Origin: Tetmemena sp. SeJ-2015
Lineage: Eukaryota > Ciliophora > Spirotrichea > Sporadotrichida > Oxytrichidae
DNA: 15,419 nt
Reading direction: 5' to 3'
Assembly: GCA_027382625.1 (NCBI GenBank)
Contig: JAJKFJ010024357.1
Coordinates: 1 to 15,419 of the forward strand
The position numbers and the translations under genes were made by a program. The notes beneath the pieces are model-generated. The model was not told where the DNA came from. It did not search any database and saw only the letters and a program-made list of their open reading frames with translations. Positions 6,910 through 14,627 of the stretch are shown piece after piece; within the stretch, counting starts at the first letter, position 1, and every line of letters starts with the position of its first letter.

Positions 6910-9900
6910 ATGCAGTCCTTTTTAAATATGAGTAAATTCGTAACTTTCTCTAAATTTGCTCTTAGATGAGATCGATAGCTTTGAGCTAGAGACAAATGTG
7001 AGAAGTGTTTTAACTTTTATATTTGAGAAAGATAATGACTGATATCCTAGAGCCTATGACAGAGAGATAAACTGAGCATGGAGCTGAGTTGAAAGATTTA
7101 AGAATAAAGTCTGATTACTTGACCAGAAAATACGAAGAACTAGACAGAGTCATCAAGATTGACTTGAATCTGCGAGGAACACTAACTGATTTAAAAAAGC
7201 GGATCCATACAGTTGTAAGAATTATTTTTTCTCAAATCTTTTAACTCCTTATAGGATATTGATTAGTCCTCAAACTTCACTAATTTGAAAACGACTGTTG
7301 ATTAACTTTATAGCAATCTGCAGCTTCAGAGTGAAAAATTTAATGCCCTTCAAAAAGAGAAGAACATTTTTGTTACAGTTAGAGATAGTTTAACGCAAGA
7401 GATCAAGAACTTCAATGAGACTATAAACAGGTTTAGGCAGTAATTAACTATTTAAATTGTCTGAGGAAGTTGTGGAGACAGAAAATAGAATGAATGTCAA
7501 GTTTATGACTCTTCATAATCAAATAGGAAAACTTAATGATGAAACTCTCACTTTTAAGTAAATGCAAAAAAGAACGATAGAGGAGTTCACTACCACATAC
7601 GCCCAGCTAGAGATTAATAAATAAACCATCGATAGACTGAAAAGAGAAGTTGAAAATCTCCCAGTCATCTAAGAGCTTGAAGATACCGACAATTACATAC
7701 TGAAATATTTGCCCTTGAAAATTTAGAAGATGGTGGACGACACTTTGTTTAGTTGCCTAGGATCTGCTGAAATGAAGAAGCTCATGGACTATGAAAAGCA
7801 GGTGTATATATTCTTAGAAGGGAATGTGTTGAGTATGACAAACAAACTTTAGAAGCAGCACTATGAAAAACCTTCTTCTGATTTAAGAAGAAGGACTATG
7901 AATGCTAGAAAAATTTCCAGTTAGCTTACTCAAAAAAGGGAGACGTCGTAAAACTTCACTTAGATTTTAGGAGATAATCAAAACAAATCCTTTGAATAAT
8001 AACTTCAATAACTGAGAAGAACAAGTTTGCTAGGAAATCTTCCACAGCAATAAATGCAAGATGGAGAATCCTCTCCGCTTAAGAACAAGCTTTTGTAAGC
8101 CTCAACTAATGGAGTCATTAATTAAATTAGTTAGGTTAGTCCGACTAGAACTGAATCCAATATAGATAATCAGATTGCTAATCAAAATCTCCCTGAGGAG
8201 GGAGGTTTAAGAACAGCTATTCGAAGAAGACCTACAATAATAAGATAGCCTACACTCCATGCGACAGAGATTCTATTAGACGATGCATAATCACCTTCCA
8301 AGACTCAAAAGGCAGCTACAGACATGAATCAGCAAGCTTTTGCTATTCAAGCAGTAAGAACAGGTCAAAATTTTAACAAGCCAACCAGCTTGATAAGCCC
8401 TAAGAATGATGACAAAGAATAATCTCAGTCAAGTAGTAGAGTTAGTAAAGCGAGAGTGGTGGGTAAAATAGTGAGCTAGAAGTTCTAATATGATCAAGAT
8501 GCTGCAGAAGTTGTTGATCCTGCTTAATTAGAATTGCTAAGTTAGTTGGGAAAATAGCATTCAGCTTAGAATAGTGATTATACTAATTCAAACCTAAGAG
8601 CATAAGTCAGCCAATAAATTCAAAATCCACAAAGTTTTGAATAGCAGAAAGAATAAGATAAGAGAACAGAAAAGATGAATAGGATTCTTGAGATGCAAGA
8701 AGAGCTTTCTGTAATAGATGATGAGTAGACTAATTCATTCGTTAAATCTAATGAGGATGAAGAAAATAGGCAGCTTTTAGAGTTCATAGATTCCTAAAAT
8801 CGACCCAAATAATTCTTTTCACTTATTTTAGCAATTGAATAATTTAATAAGCTTCTCAATAAAATTCTACTAAAATTCCTTACTAAGGATAAGCCTACAC
8901 TTTGTAAAAACCTTCATCTGGAACAGGAGTGCTTTCTCAGCTACAGAATAGCATAAGAGTCTCTCAATTTATATTTTAAATAAACACCCTCTGTAATTTC
9001 ACAGCTCAATAAATTCTCACCTCAGCTTGAAATTTAAATGCAGGGAAATATACAAATTTACTAGGAAAACTTGAAATCGCTTCAACAAAGATCATCTAAA
9101 TTTATTTAAAAAAATGGTTTATTCAGTTAAAATAAACTTATTAAAAGAAAAATCTTCAATGAATAAAATTTGCATATTCCTTAAAGTTAATATGAAAGCA
9201 TATTGGTTAAGTTAAGGTATTAACAAAAAACTAGATTAGCTTTAAATTAAAAGATAGCCTTCATTGTTCAATCCATCTTAAACTTAAAATCAATTCTTGC
9301 AATAGTAGATTGCCATGAGCAATTAATATAATCCTCTTAACTTGACCTAGGTAAACATGAGATATTCCTAAAGTCCATAAATTTAGGACAACTCAACAAA
9401 CTCTAAAAAGCTGTCCCAAGATAAAATGACTTTGTAAAATATACAGGCTTCATAAAACAGACAATAGTCTCCTTAGTTCTTATAGAGCAATAGTATATTA
9501 AGAAGATAGTCAATCTAGCCTGTTTAGAATGATTAAGTTGCAGCATAGGATCCCTTTAATTCTCTAATGTAAAATCCACTTTTTAAATAGCAATCACTAT
9601 CCAATCAAAACCCAGGGCTCGACTCCTTCTATCTTTATTTTCCATAGATTTATTGAAATTAAATCCTTCTAACAAAGCTAATATGCAACTGGTAACGCTC
9701 TTATTTTTCAAAACCAGTACTAGTTTGACAGCATATAAACTTTCAATCAACCCTCTGCCCGTAATCAATACCAATATCAATAAAACTTACAGTAGTAACA
9801 AATTTTTCTTGGTTAAGATAGCACTTAGAATCAGCAACCGTCAATTCCTTAATTAAATACTGCAGCTCTTATTTAATTTATTGATTGTGAATTTTCTTGT

Positions 9901-12042
9901 CCAATCTTAATAGAATAATGATGAGAACAATGTATAAGATAGAGGTGCATCTGTGGAAGGAGTTCAGCAAACTTATCAAGTTCCTTAATATGATATAATT
10001 CAAATGATTGCACCCAAATTTCAAAATCTGCAGGATAACTTTGACCATCAAATTATGATCCATTCAGCAAGGCAAGAAGAATTGAGAAACTAAGTGGGTA
10101 GATTGTCTTAAAGACTTAACGCTATGGCAGTTTCTTCTATAGAGAGAACTCAAAGAGACAAGATATAAGCTTCAATTACTCAAAAGAAATAAGAGGATGT
10201 GCCAGAGAATGCGTAATAAGATTAGTTGCAGTCAGCAGCTGCTCAATCAAGTATAGAAGATACAATTAGCAATACTATCGATGTTTTTAAAGACCTTTAA
10301 ACTTAGATAGAGCTACTTAATGAAAGAGTAAATACTCTATCCACTTCTACTATATACTTCAAGAATGAGATTATCTAACAGCAAGATAATTTCATAGCCA
10401 TGTAAGTTTAATTAGTAAATTAAAATGTTTAGTCTTCATAACAAATAGAGATAAGATAAGCAAGGGCTTAATATTTTGATAAAATTATTTATTTGATGAG
10501 CTAGATTACAAAATCACTGAAATATAGAGTGATGTTAAAGAGGATATTAAGAGAAGAAAACGAGAGAAGGGAGAATTACAGTCTGAGTTCACACAACTTA
10601 TTAAAAAGGTTGATAAGGGAAAAGAAAGCATCGACAAGGCAATTAATTAGAACTAAATAGTTTTGAAGGTCTTAAATAACATGGTTAAGGGACTAAAGAT
10701 GCAGCAAGTACTTGATATGCAAGATGATCTAGATAGAGAGTAAATTTCAATTCTTGATGACTTTTATTTCAGATCTATTTTCTTGATGGGGGCTAAAGAT
10801 ATAGATCCTTAGAATCAGCCTATGATCATGGATCAAAATTTAACTCTTGGCTAGAAGTTGCCTTTTATTCAAACTCAAACAAGAGGAAACAGTAAGTCTA
10901 TTGTTTAATTTATTAAAAAAATTGTGTAGAGAGGATAGGAAAAATAGGCCACCAAACTTAGCCTAACAGCCCTTCAGTAGGAAGTAATCATCCTCACAAC
11001 TAGGCATAAGTTGTGAGCTTGGATAAAAACTGCTTGACTTGCAGTTAGGGTGGTATACCGATGGCTTTGAGTGCTTTTAAAATTGCTTGCATCACTTATT
11101 AGCCATCTTAAGTGAACTATGAGAACACGATCCTATCCAGAAGATAATTGATAGAGCTTAAGGGCTAGATCTTGCAGATTTGTGATTAGGCCACTCAGGA
11201 TTATGATCTGTAAACAATGGAAAATGAAATGAGAGATGTAATAATAAAGATGGGTTAGGTAAAGCAAAAGGGTGCCAGTATTTCTAAGACTTTCATTCTT
11301 CCTCATGCCAGGAGATCCTCTCAATGGGGAAACAGAGGATCACTCCACTCTCAAGTAATTTAAAATAGTTAAGCACTTCCAACTGACAACTCAGTCTACT
11401 ATGACAAAATGGATGCTACTATGATAGGTTACTCCAAGAGTAAAGATTTTAAGAATAGTTAAGGTATCAAGAAAATCATTTAGTAGGAGTTAGATGAAGC
11501 TACCAGATCTGTGAAGGAAAGATCTCGATAGTATTCAAGGAAAGGGATGCAGTCTTCAAGCAAGCCAGACTAAATTCTCTCAGCTACAAATTCTGGCTAA
11601 AATAGCAAGTTTGCTAGTGGGGCTTTAAATTTGTAGAACTAGAGAAATTACTAGAACAACGATCCACTTATGTCTTCTTTAGATAACGAAAATATTCTAT
11701 AAGTAGATGGAAGTAACTGTGTCATAATTAAATAAGACGAAGCAGGTTATGGAAAATAAAATGCCTCGATGGAAAGGTCAAAGTATGGTGACAATATAAC
11801 TGACCTTTCTTAGTCAATTAATACCTCATTACCAAGAATAGGGAGGAATAACGTTATGACATAAGATACTATTTAGTAATAAAAAATTATTTTTATACCT
11901 TATTTAGTTAAGGGAAAATTTTGTTTTATTACTTTGTAAAACTTTGATTTCATTTGAGAATAATAGAATCAAAGTATTCCAGAGAAATGCAACTGCTGAA
12001 AAACTCACACCAGCAACAATTTATGATATTGAAAGTCATTGA
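6910..12042 (+). CDS. Giant coiled-coil, Q/N-rich protein, about 1586 aa, nine IESs and three introns
   Basis: Starts at ATG 6910 (MQSFLNMNEIDSFELETN); an upstream start at 6790 is possible. It ends at TGA 12040-12042. After removing 372 nt the frame is unbroken. The first 350 residues or so are long charged helices typical of coiled coil. The middle is Ser/Gln/Asn-rich (QQSLSNQNPGLDSFQQSQYAT) and probably disordered. A second coiled-coil region follows (RLSQRLNAMAV, ELDYKITEIQSDVKEDIKRR). Near residue 1260 a conserved-looking block (SLDKNCLTCSQGG, MALSAFKIACITY) has a Cys-X2-Cys pair. It reminds me of the Cys-containing end of axonemal DUF4795/QRICH2-like proteins, but I cannot verify this. 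The C-terminus is Ser/Asn-rich. The size and layout suggest a cytoskeletal or ciliary structural protein; that is inference. It is convergent with Mog1, with stops 7 bp apart. Confidence 0.75.
6932..6965 (+). other. Intron, 34 nt
   Basis: Starts GTAAATTCG and ends GCTCTTAG. Splicing joins MQSFLNM to NEIDSFELETN. The alternative donor at 6940 leads to a quick stop. Confidence 0.65.
6999..7029 (+). other. IES, 25 bp, pointer TGAGAA
   Basis: TGAGAA occurs at 6999-7004 and 7024-7029. Removing 25 bp gives FELETNVRKIMTDILEPMTE. Confidence 0.82.
7215..7254 (+). other. Intron, 40 nt
   Basis: Starts GTAAGAAT and ends CCTTATAG. Splicing gives KKRIHTVDIDQSSNFTNLK; the unspliced frame ends at TGA. Confidence 0.8.
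7442..7458 (+). other. Very short IES, 13 bp, pointer AATT
   Basis: AATT occurs at 7442-7445 and 7455-7458. Removing 13 bp gives INRFRQQLSEEVVETENRMN and avoids a TGA at 7462. Confidence 0.7.
8808..8850 (+). other. IES, 38 bp, pointer AATAA (or 35 bp, TAAT)
   Basis: AATAA occurs at 8808-8812 and 8846-8850. Removing 38 bp joins FIDSQNRPK to QASQQNSTKIPYQGQAYTLQ. A TAAT pair 35 bp apart gives the same frame with one extra Gln. Confidence 0.65.
8966..8981 (+). other. Very short IES, 13 bp (AAT) or 7 bp (TTTA)
   Basis: A frame change is required between NSIRVSQF and KQTPSVISQLNKF. AAT at 8966-8968 and 8979-8981 (13 bp) or TTTA at 8968-8971 and 8975-8978 (7 bp) would supply it. The exact boundary cannot be read from sequence. 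Confidence 0.55.
9184..9215 (+). other. IES, 25 bp, pointer AAGTTAA
   Basis: AAGTTAA occurs at 9184-9190 and 9209-9215. Removing 25 bp gives LHIPQSQGINKKLDQLQIKR. A third partial copy (AGTTAA, 9125-9130) is 85 bp from the last one and in an equally allowed phase. The eliminated piece could therefore be 85 bp instead. Confidence 0.7.
9624..9671 (+). other. IES, 40 bp, pointer TCCTTCTA
   Basis: TCCTTCTA occurs at 9624-9631 and 9664-9671. Removing 40 bp eliminates a TGA at 9654 and gives NPGLDSFQQSQYATGNALIF. Confidence 0.88.
9848..9911 (+). other. IES, 58 bp, pointer CTTAAT
   Basis: CTTAAT occurs at 9848-9853 and 9906-9911. Removing 58 bp gives NQQPSIPQQNNDENNVQDRG and avoids a TGA near 9919. 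Confidence 0.75.
10475..10497 (+). other. Very short IES, 17 bp, pointer TTTGAT
   Basis: TTTGAT occurs at 10475-10480 and 10492-10497. Removing 17 bp gives RARAQYFDELDYKITEIQSD, a continuous coiled-coil segment. Confidence 0.85.
10892..10929 (+). other. Intron, 38 nt
   Basis: Starts GTAAGTCT and ends TTGTGTAG. Splicing gives TQTRGNKRIGKIGHQTQPNS and connects to the Cys-X2-Cys block in frame. Confidence 0.8.
10993..11017 (+). repeat. Perfect 9-bp inverted repeat inside the giant gene
   Basis: CTCACAACT (10993-11001) and AGTTGTGAG (11009-11017) are exact reverse complements separated by 7 nt. They lie within readable coding sequence (NHPHNQAQVVSLDK), so this may simply be chance in a coding region. 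Confidence 0.6.
11870..11908 (+). other. IES, 31 bp, pointer TATTTAGT
   Basis: TATTTAGT occurs at 11870-11877 and 11901-11908. Removing 31 bp gives MTQDTIQLRENF and, further on, FENNRIKVFQRNATAEKL with stop at 12040. Left in place, the frame ends at TGA 11955 after an AT-rich hydrophobic tail. Confidence 0.75.
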
Positions 12043-12049
12043 ATTAATT

Positions 12050-12835
12050 TCATTTTTGATTTAATAGATCTATAATTTAAACTTTGAAATTTATGAAGAG
12101 CTTTTGATGATCAGACATATCAATTGAGGCCAATGCCTTAGCAAATACCTCTTCACTCTCTATAACTTGTCTTTAGTAAGTCTCTCCTTCTCCGTTGCCT
12201 TAAGCTAGCCCCTCCTAGTTCAAAGTTTTGTCAGGGACATTGAAAGAAAAGAGGACATCAACTTCGAATTGAGGGATTCTCAAAAGCATCATAAACACCG
12301 TCACAAAGTCTCTTGTGTCATTCACCTTCTTATTAGGAATGATTCTCTGAATGCCTTTTAAGATGAAGGCTGAATGATTAGTACTAAAAGTTTTGACAAT
12401 TTTAAGGTCTTACTTTAGCTTAAGGTTTGGTAAATCGGAGGTAGTTTCCATAGGTCTGACATTGAGAACTTTAGAGCCCTCAGCTTTGTTGCACTTCACT
12501 AAGTCATTGAAGTGATACTGAATTGCTTCTTCGTCAGAAATTTCTTGATGCTCCAATAGCTCTACGATGAACTAAGAGTCATTCTCAATGTTGGAGAATA
12601 CTTCCTAGTTATCACTCACAACGACATAGTCACTATATACCTTAGGGAATGAAGTAAATTTAAAGGAGAAGGTTCAAGAATCAAATTAACCAAAATTGGT
12701 TTAATACCTTATGTCTCCAAAAGCTTTGGGTAACTCAATACTGAAAGCGCCACCATAGAGTTCTCTAAACTCTGGCTGCTAGGCAAGAGGCTTGGGCTGA
12801 TGTTGGCTTGGTTATTAGGTCAAGTTGCTATTCAT
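12050..12835 (-). CDS. MOG1: Mog1/RANGRF-family Ran-binding protein, 236 aa, one intron
   Basis: Mog1 binds the GTPase Ran and promotes nucleotide release, supporting nuclear transport. Start ATG 12835 (MNSNLTQQPSQHQPK), stop TGA 12052-12050, 711 coding nt after one 75-nt intron. Family signatures are clear: ELYGGAFSIELP (25-36), DISDYVVVSDNQEVF (41-55), then IVELLEHQEISDEEAIQYHF. FILKGIQRI and RIPQFEVDVLFSFNVP match the later beta strands. Other members are about 190-220 aa, so this one is slightly long. An acidic loop (QGNGEGETYQ) and a C-terminal extension (SIDMSDHQKLFINFKVQ) account for the difference. No IES is needed, unlike every other gene here. The start is only 20 bp from the proposed stop of the upstream gene, so its promoter must overlap that gene's end or that stop is misplaced. 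Confidence 0.93.
12633..12707 (-). other. Intron in MOG1, 75 nt, with 8-bp repeats near both ends
   Basis: Starts GTATTAAACC and ends GTATATAG on the minus strand. Splicing restores GDISDYVVVSDNQEVF, matching the family. TAAGGTAT occurs at both ends, 67 bp apart, like an IES pointer. Excising 67 bp alone gives the wrong frame, so splicing is the supported reading. Confidence 0.85.
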
Positions 12836-12855
12836 CTTTTTAAATTGTGTTGTGT

Positions 12856-14494
12856 TCACTAAGCTTGTTAAAATTAATTATAATCTTCCGCTAAAAAGAA
12901 AACGTTAATTCCTAAGATGATTAATCTTTGATTGCAATTGAAATCAGATAGAAATGTAATAACTCTTGTTTGATGCGGAGTAAAAAAAATATAATTGCAG
13001 AGTCATAATCATCGTTTCTTGAGTTCTCCACTTTTCCGTAGCTTCTATTGTAAGAGTACCCTGCACCGCTGCCCTTCCTTCTTTCCTCAGAGATATCGTC
13101 ATCTATATCTTTGTTTTAATTAAAATATCTTCTAAGAGGTATTTATCAAAGCTATCCTCTTTTTGCTAGTCAAAAGTCTTTTTGTGCTCTTCACTCTCAA
13201 TAAACAGCTCTAGAAATTCCTCTCTTTCCTCTGTTGATAAATAAATAAAGATAATATCTTCGGAATCCTAGATGCGTTCAAATAACCTTTTCTCCTTGAT
13301 ATTTTGTGCTTCAAATTGCCTGAATTTATTTCCTCTTTGACAAATTTTACATAATCCTTCTTTGCATGACTAAAATAATATTATCACTTTCAAAAGCTTC
13401 TTATAGCACTTTAGAAGCTTTATCAAAAGATTAGTAAAGATAGGGGTACTCTTTTTTATTCTAGAGATCTTTAAAAAGTAACCTAGTCATGTAGTTTTCA
13501 GGTTCTTTTGCCTCCCATACTGGATTTCTTATTCTCATTAAATTTTTACTTTAATAAATGACATTATAAACTCTTCAAGACTGCAGACTTATTTAACTTC
13601 TTTCTCTCGAATTTCTCATAGAGGAAATTTTTCATATCCTTTTTCCCATAAAACACTTTCAAGTACTTCGACAACAGATTCGCTTAAATTTTCTCCTTTC
13701 TCTTTTTCTTCGTCTTTTTCTTCATATCTGAGACAGTCAAGACAACGGAAACGCTTGTCTTTATACTCATAGGTTTTGAAATTCTACTAAAGTTTTCAAC
13801 CACGGGTTTGTGTAGCATCAGACTAAAAATAGTGATTAAAGATTTGTCTTAAACTTACCGAGTCCTTCTTTTGAAGCCTTTATTAAATTAGTTGATAGCT
13901 TTGCCAATTTCAAAAACCATTTTCACTCTTGTCTAATTTATGTCTCTAGCTTAAATTAGAAAAAAAGCGAAATTTACATGTTCTTTTGCAGTTGCTTCTA
14001 TGTCAAATCGAATAAATCATCCTATATAATGGCTTAAAAGTTGCGAATATATTACAGTTTTCTTTATTTAGAGAGCAGTATTTAAGGAGCTTGGTGAACG
14101 ATCCAAAATCATTGAGGAATCTCTTGGCTTTTGTTTTGAAGAATATTAAAAGAAAAAAATTCCTTCTTAATGGATCAAGTTCTTTGAAGCTTAGAGCAGC
14201 CCCAGCCTCAAGTAAATTTGATTTTAATCGCAACTATGGGCTCTCTCTTGAATCATTTGCAGCCTTTCTTTTGAAAGTAGATAATGCGAAAGGCTGGCTT
14301 TGGGTTGTTAGACGTTTTTAACTAATTTTTCTTTATCTTTTCTTTTGAGAAGTAGGAGAGCCACTATTCTAAGGAGTTTTATCAAGATTCGGAGAGATCT
14401 ATCCTTCAGAATGAAGTTCCTCTATTTGAATATTATAAACCACATTTCTCGAACTTCTTCTTGAAACATTAAAATCATTTTCTTGAGAGACCAT
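12856..14494 (-). CDS. Unrecognised protein with two Cys pairs, about 434 aa, nine IESs and two introns
   Basis: Starts at ATG 14494 (MVSQENDFNVSRRSSRN). The N-terminal 160 residues are Ser/Arg/Lys/Gln-rich and probably disordered. A basic helical part follows (KMVFEIGKAINQFNKGFKRR). FRCLDC (Cys206, Cys209) and LCKICQRG (Cys312, Cys315) are two Cys-X2-Cys pairs about 100 residues apart. They could together bind zinc, which is inference. Between and after them the protein is strongly charged (RYEEKDEEKEKGENLSE, YLSTEEREEFLELFIESEEH). The end is acidic then Gly/Ser/Tyr-rich (DIDDDISEERRKGSGAGYSY). I recognise no family. ATG 13920 looks like a separate gene start, but a 17-bp IES just upstream joins it in frame to the preceding exon. 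Net length is 1305 nt if all inserts are right. The last two IESs and the stop are uncertain. Confidence 0.65.
12881..12928 (-). other. Possible IES, 41 bp, pointer AAGATTA, leading to the stop
   Basis: AAGATTA (minus strand) occurs at 12928-12922 and 12887-12881. Removing 41 bp ends the protein at TGA 12858-12856. Without it the frame runs into the MOG1 coding region. Confidence 0.4.
12931..12999 (-). other. Probable IES, 63 bp, pointer TGCAAT
   Basis: TGCAAT (minus strand) occurs at 12999-12994 and 12936-12931. The insert is AT-rich, a multiple of three and free of TGA, so frame gives no test. The change from NDDYDSAI to a hydrophobic run suggests it is not coding. Confidence 0.45.
13105..13131 (-). 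other. IES, 20 bp, pointer AAGATAT
   Basis: AAGATAT (minus strand) occurs at 13131-13125 and 13111-13105. Removing 20 bp gives FDKYLLEDIDDDISEERRKG. Confidence 0.85.
13358..13391 (-). other. Probable IES, 31 bp, pointer GAA
   Basis: A frame change is required between SKVLQEAFE and LCKICQRGNKFR. GAA (minus strand) at 13391-13389 and 13360-13358 gives it. The 3-bp pointer makes the exact boundary tentative. Confidence 0.5.
13536..13566 (-). other. IES, 26 bp, pointer TAATG
   Basis: TAATG (minus strand) occurs at 13566-13562 and 13540-13536. Removing 26 bp gives CSLEEFIMRIRNPVWEAKEP. Confidence 0.8.
13613..13633 (-). other. Probable IES, 18 bp, pointer GAA
   Basis: GAA (minus strand) occurs at 13633-13631 and 13615-13613. 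The 18-bp insert is a multiple of three and contains TGA. Excision gives LWEKGYEIREKEVKQVCSLE. A TATGA pair 16 bp apart leads to another frame that does not fit the next junction. Confidence 0.55.
13775..13810 (-). other. Probable IES, 32 bp, pointer CAAA
   Basis: CAAA (minus strand) occurs at 13810-13807 and 13778-13775. Removing 32 bp gives LMLHKTYEYKDKRFRCLDC. Excising 20 bp elsewhere (LHKPNFKTYEYK) also restores the frame but has no flanking repeat. Confidence 0.55.
13823..13858 (-). other. Intron, 36 nt
   Basis: Starts GTAAGTTTAAG and ends ATTTTTAG on the minus strand. Splicing gives FKRRTRLMLHK. It is a multiple of three. Confidence 0.65.
13953..13974 (-). other. Very short IES, 17 bp, pointer AATTT
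   Basis: AATTT (minus strand) occurs at 13974-13970 and 13957-13953. Removing 17 bp gives LQKNMQIQARDINQTRVKM and joins two halves that would otherwise look like two genes. A 28-nt GT-AG intron here would instead end the protein at SENGF. Confidence 0.65.
14022..14055 (-). other. Intron, 34 nt
   Basis: Starts GTAATATATTC and ends ATTATATAG on the minus strand. Splicing gives ALQIKKTDDLFDLTQKQLQK; the unspliced frame ends at TGA. Confidence 0.75.
14142..14160 (-). other. Very short IES, 16 bp, pointer ATT
   Basis: ATT (minus strand) occurs at 14160-14158 and 14144-14142 around a T-rich insert. Removing 16 bp gives LDPLRRNSSKQKPRDSSMIL. The pointer is short, but both flanking frames are clearly coding. 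Confidence 0.7.
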
Positions 14495-14497
14495 GAT

Positions 14498-14627
14498 AAA
14501 AAAATGAAATGTAAAGTAAAGTAAAGTAAAATTTTAGGAATATAATTAATAATCAATTTCTTAAAACAGCACTTATCGTACTGAATTAGAAAATCAGTTA
14601 TTATCCTATGTAAGAAAAAAATGAAAT
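14498..14627. repeat. (GTAAA)4 tandem repeat and a 13-bp direct repeat upstream of a start
   Basis: Four GTAAA units occupy 14511-14530. The 13-mer AAAAAAATGAAAT occurs at 14498-14510 and again at 14615-14627, 117 bp apart. This lies between the stop of the last gene and the ATG at 14494, on the minus strand. It may be leader sequence, or the 117 bp may be an eliminated segment; the frame gives no support for excision. Confidence 0.6.

Noticed and set aside
10402..10432. GT-AG intron candidate (31 nt) in the giant gene
   Set aside because: Splicing it puts the sequence into a frame that does not meet the strongly supported TTTGAT junction; leaving it in reads well.
14091..14321. Plus-strand reading starting MVNDPKSLRN
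   Set aside because: Antisense of the Cys-pair gene, whose minus-strand exons join through an intron and an IES into one protein.
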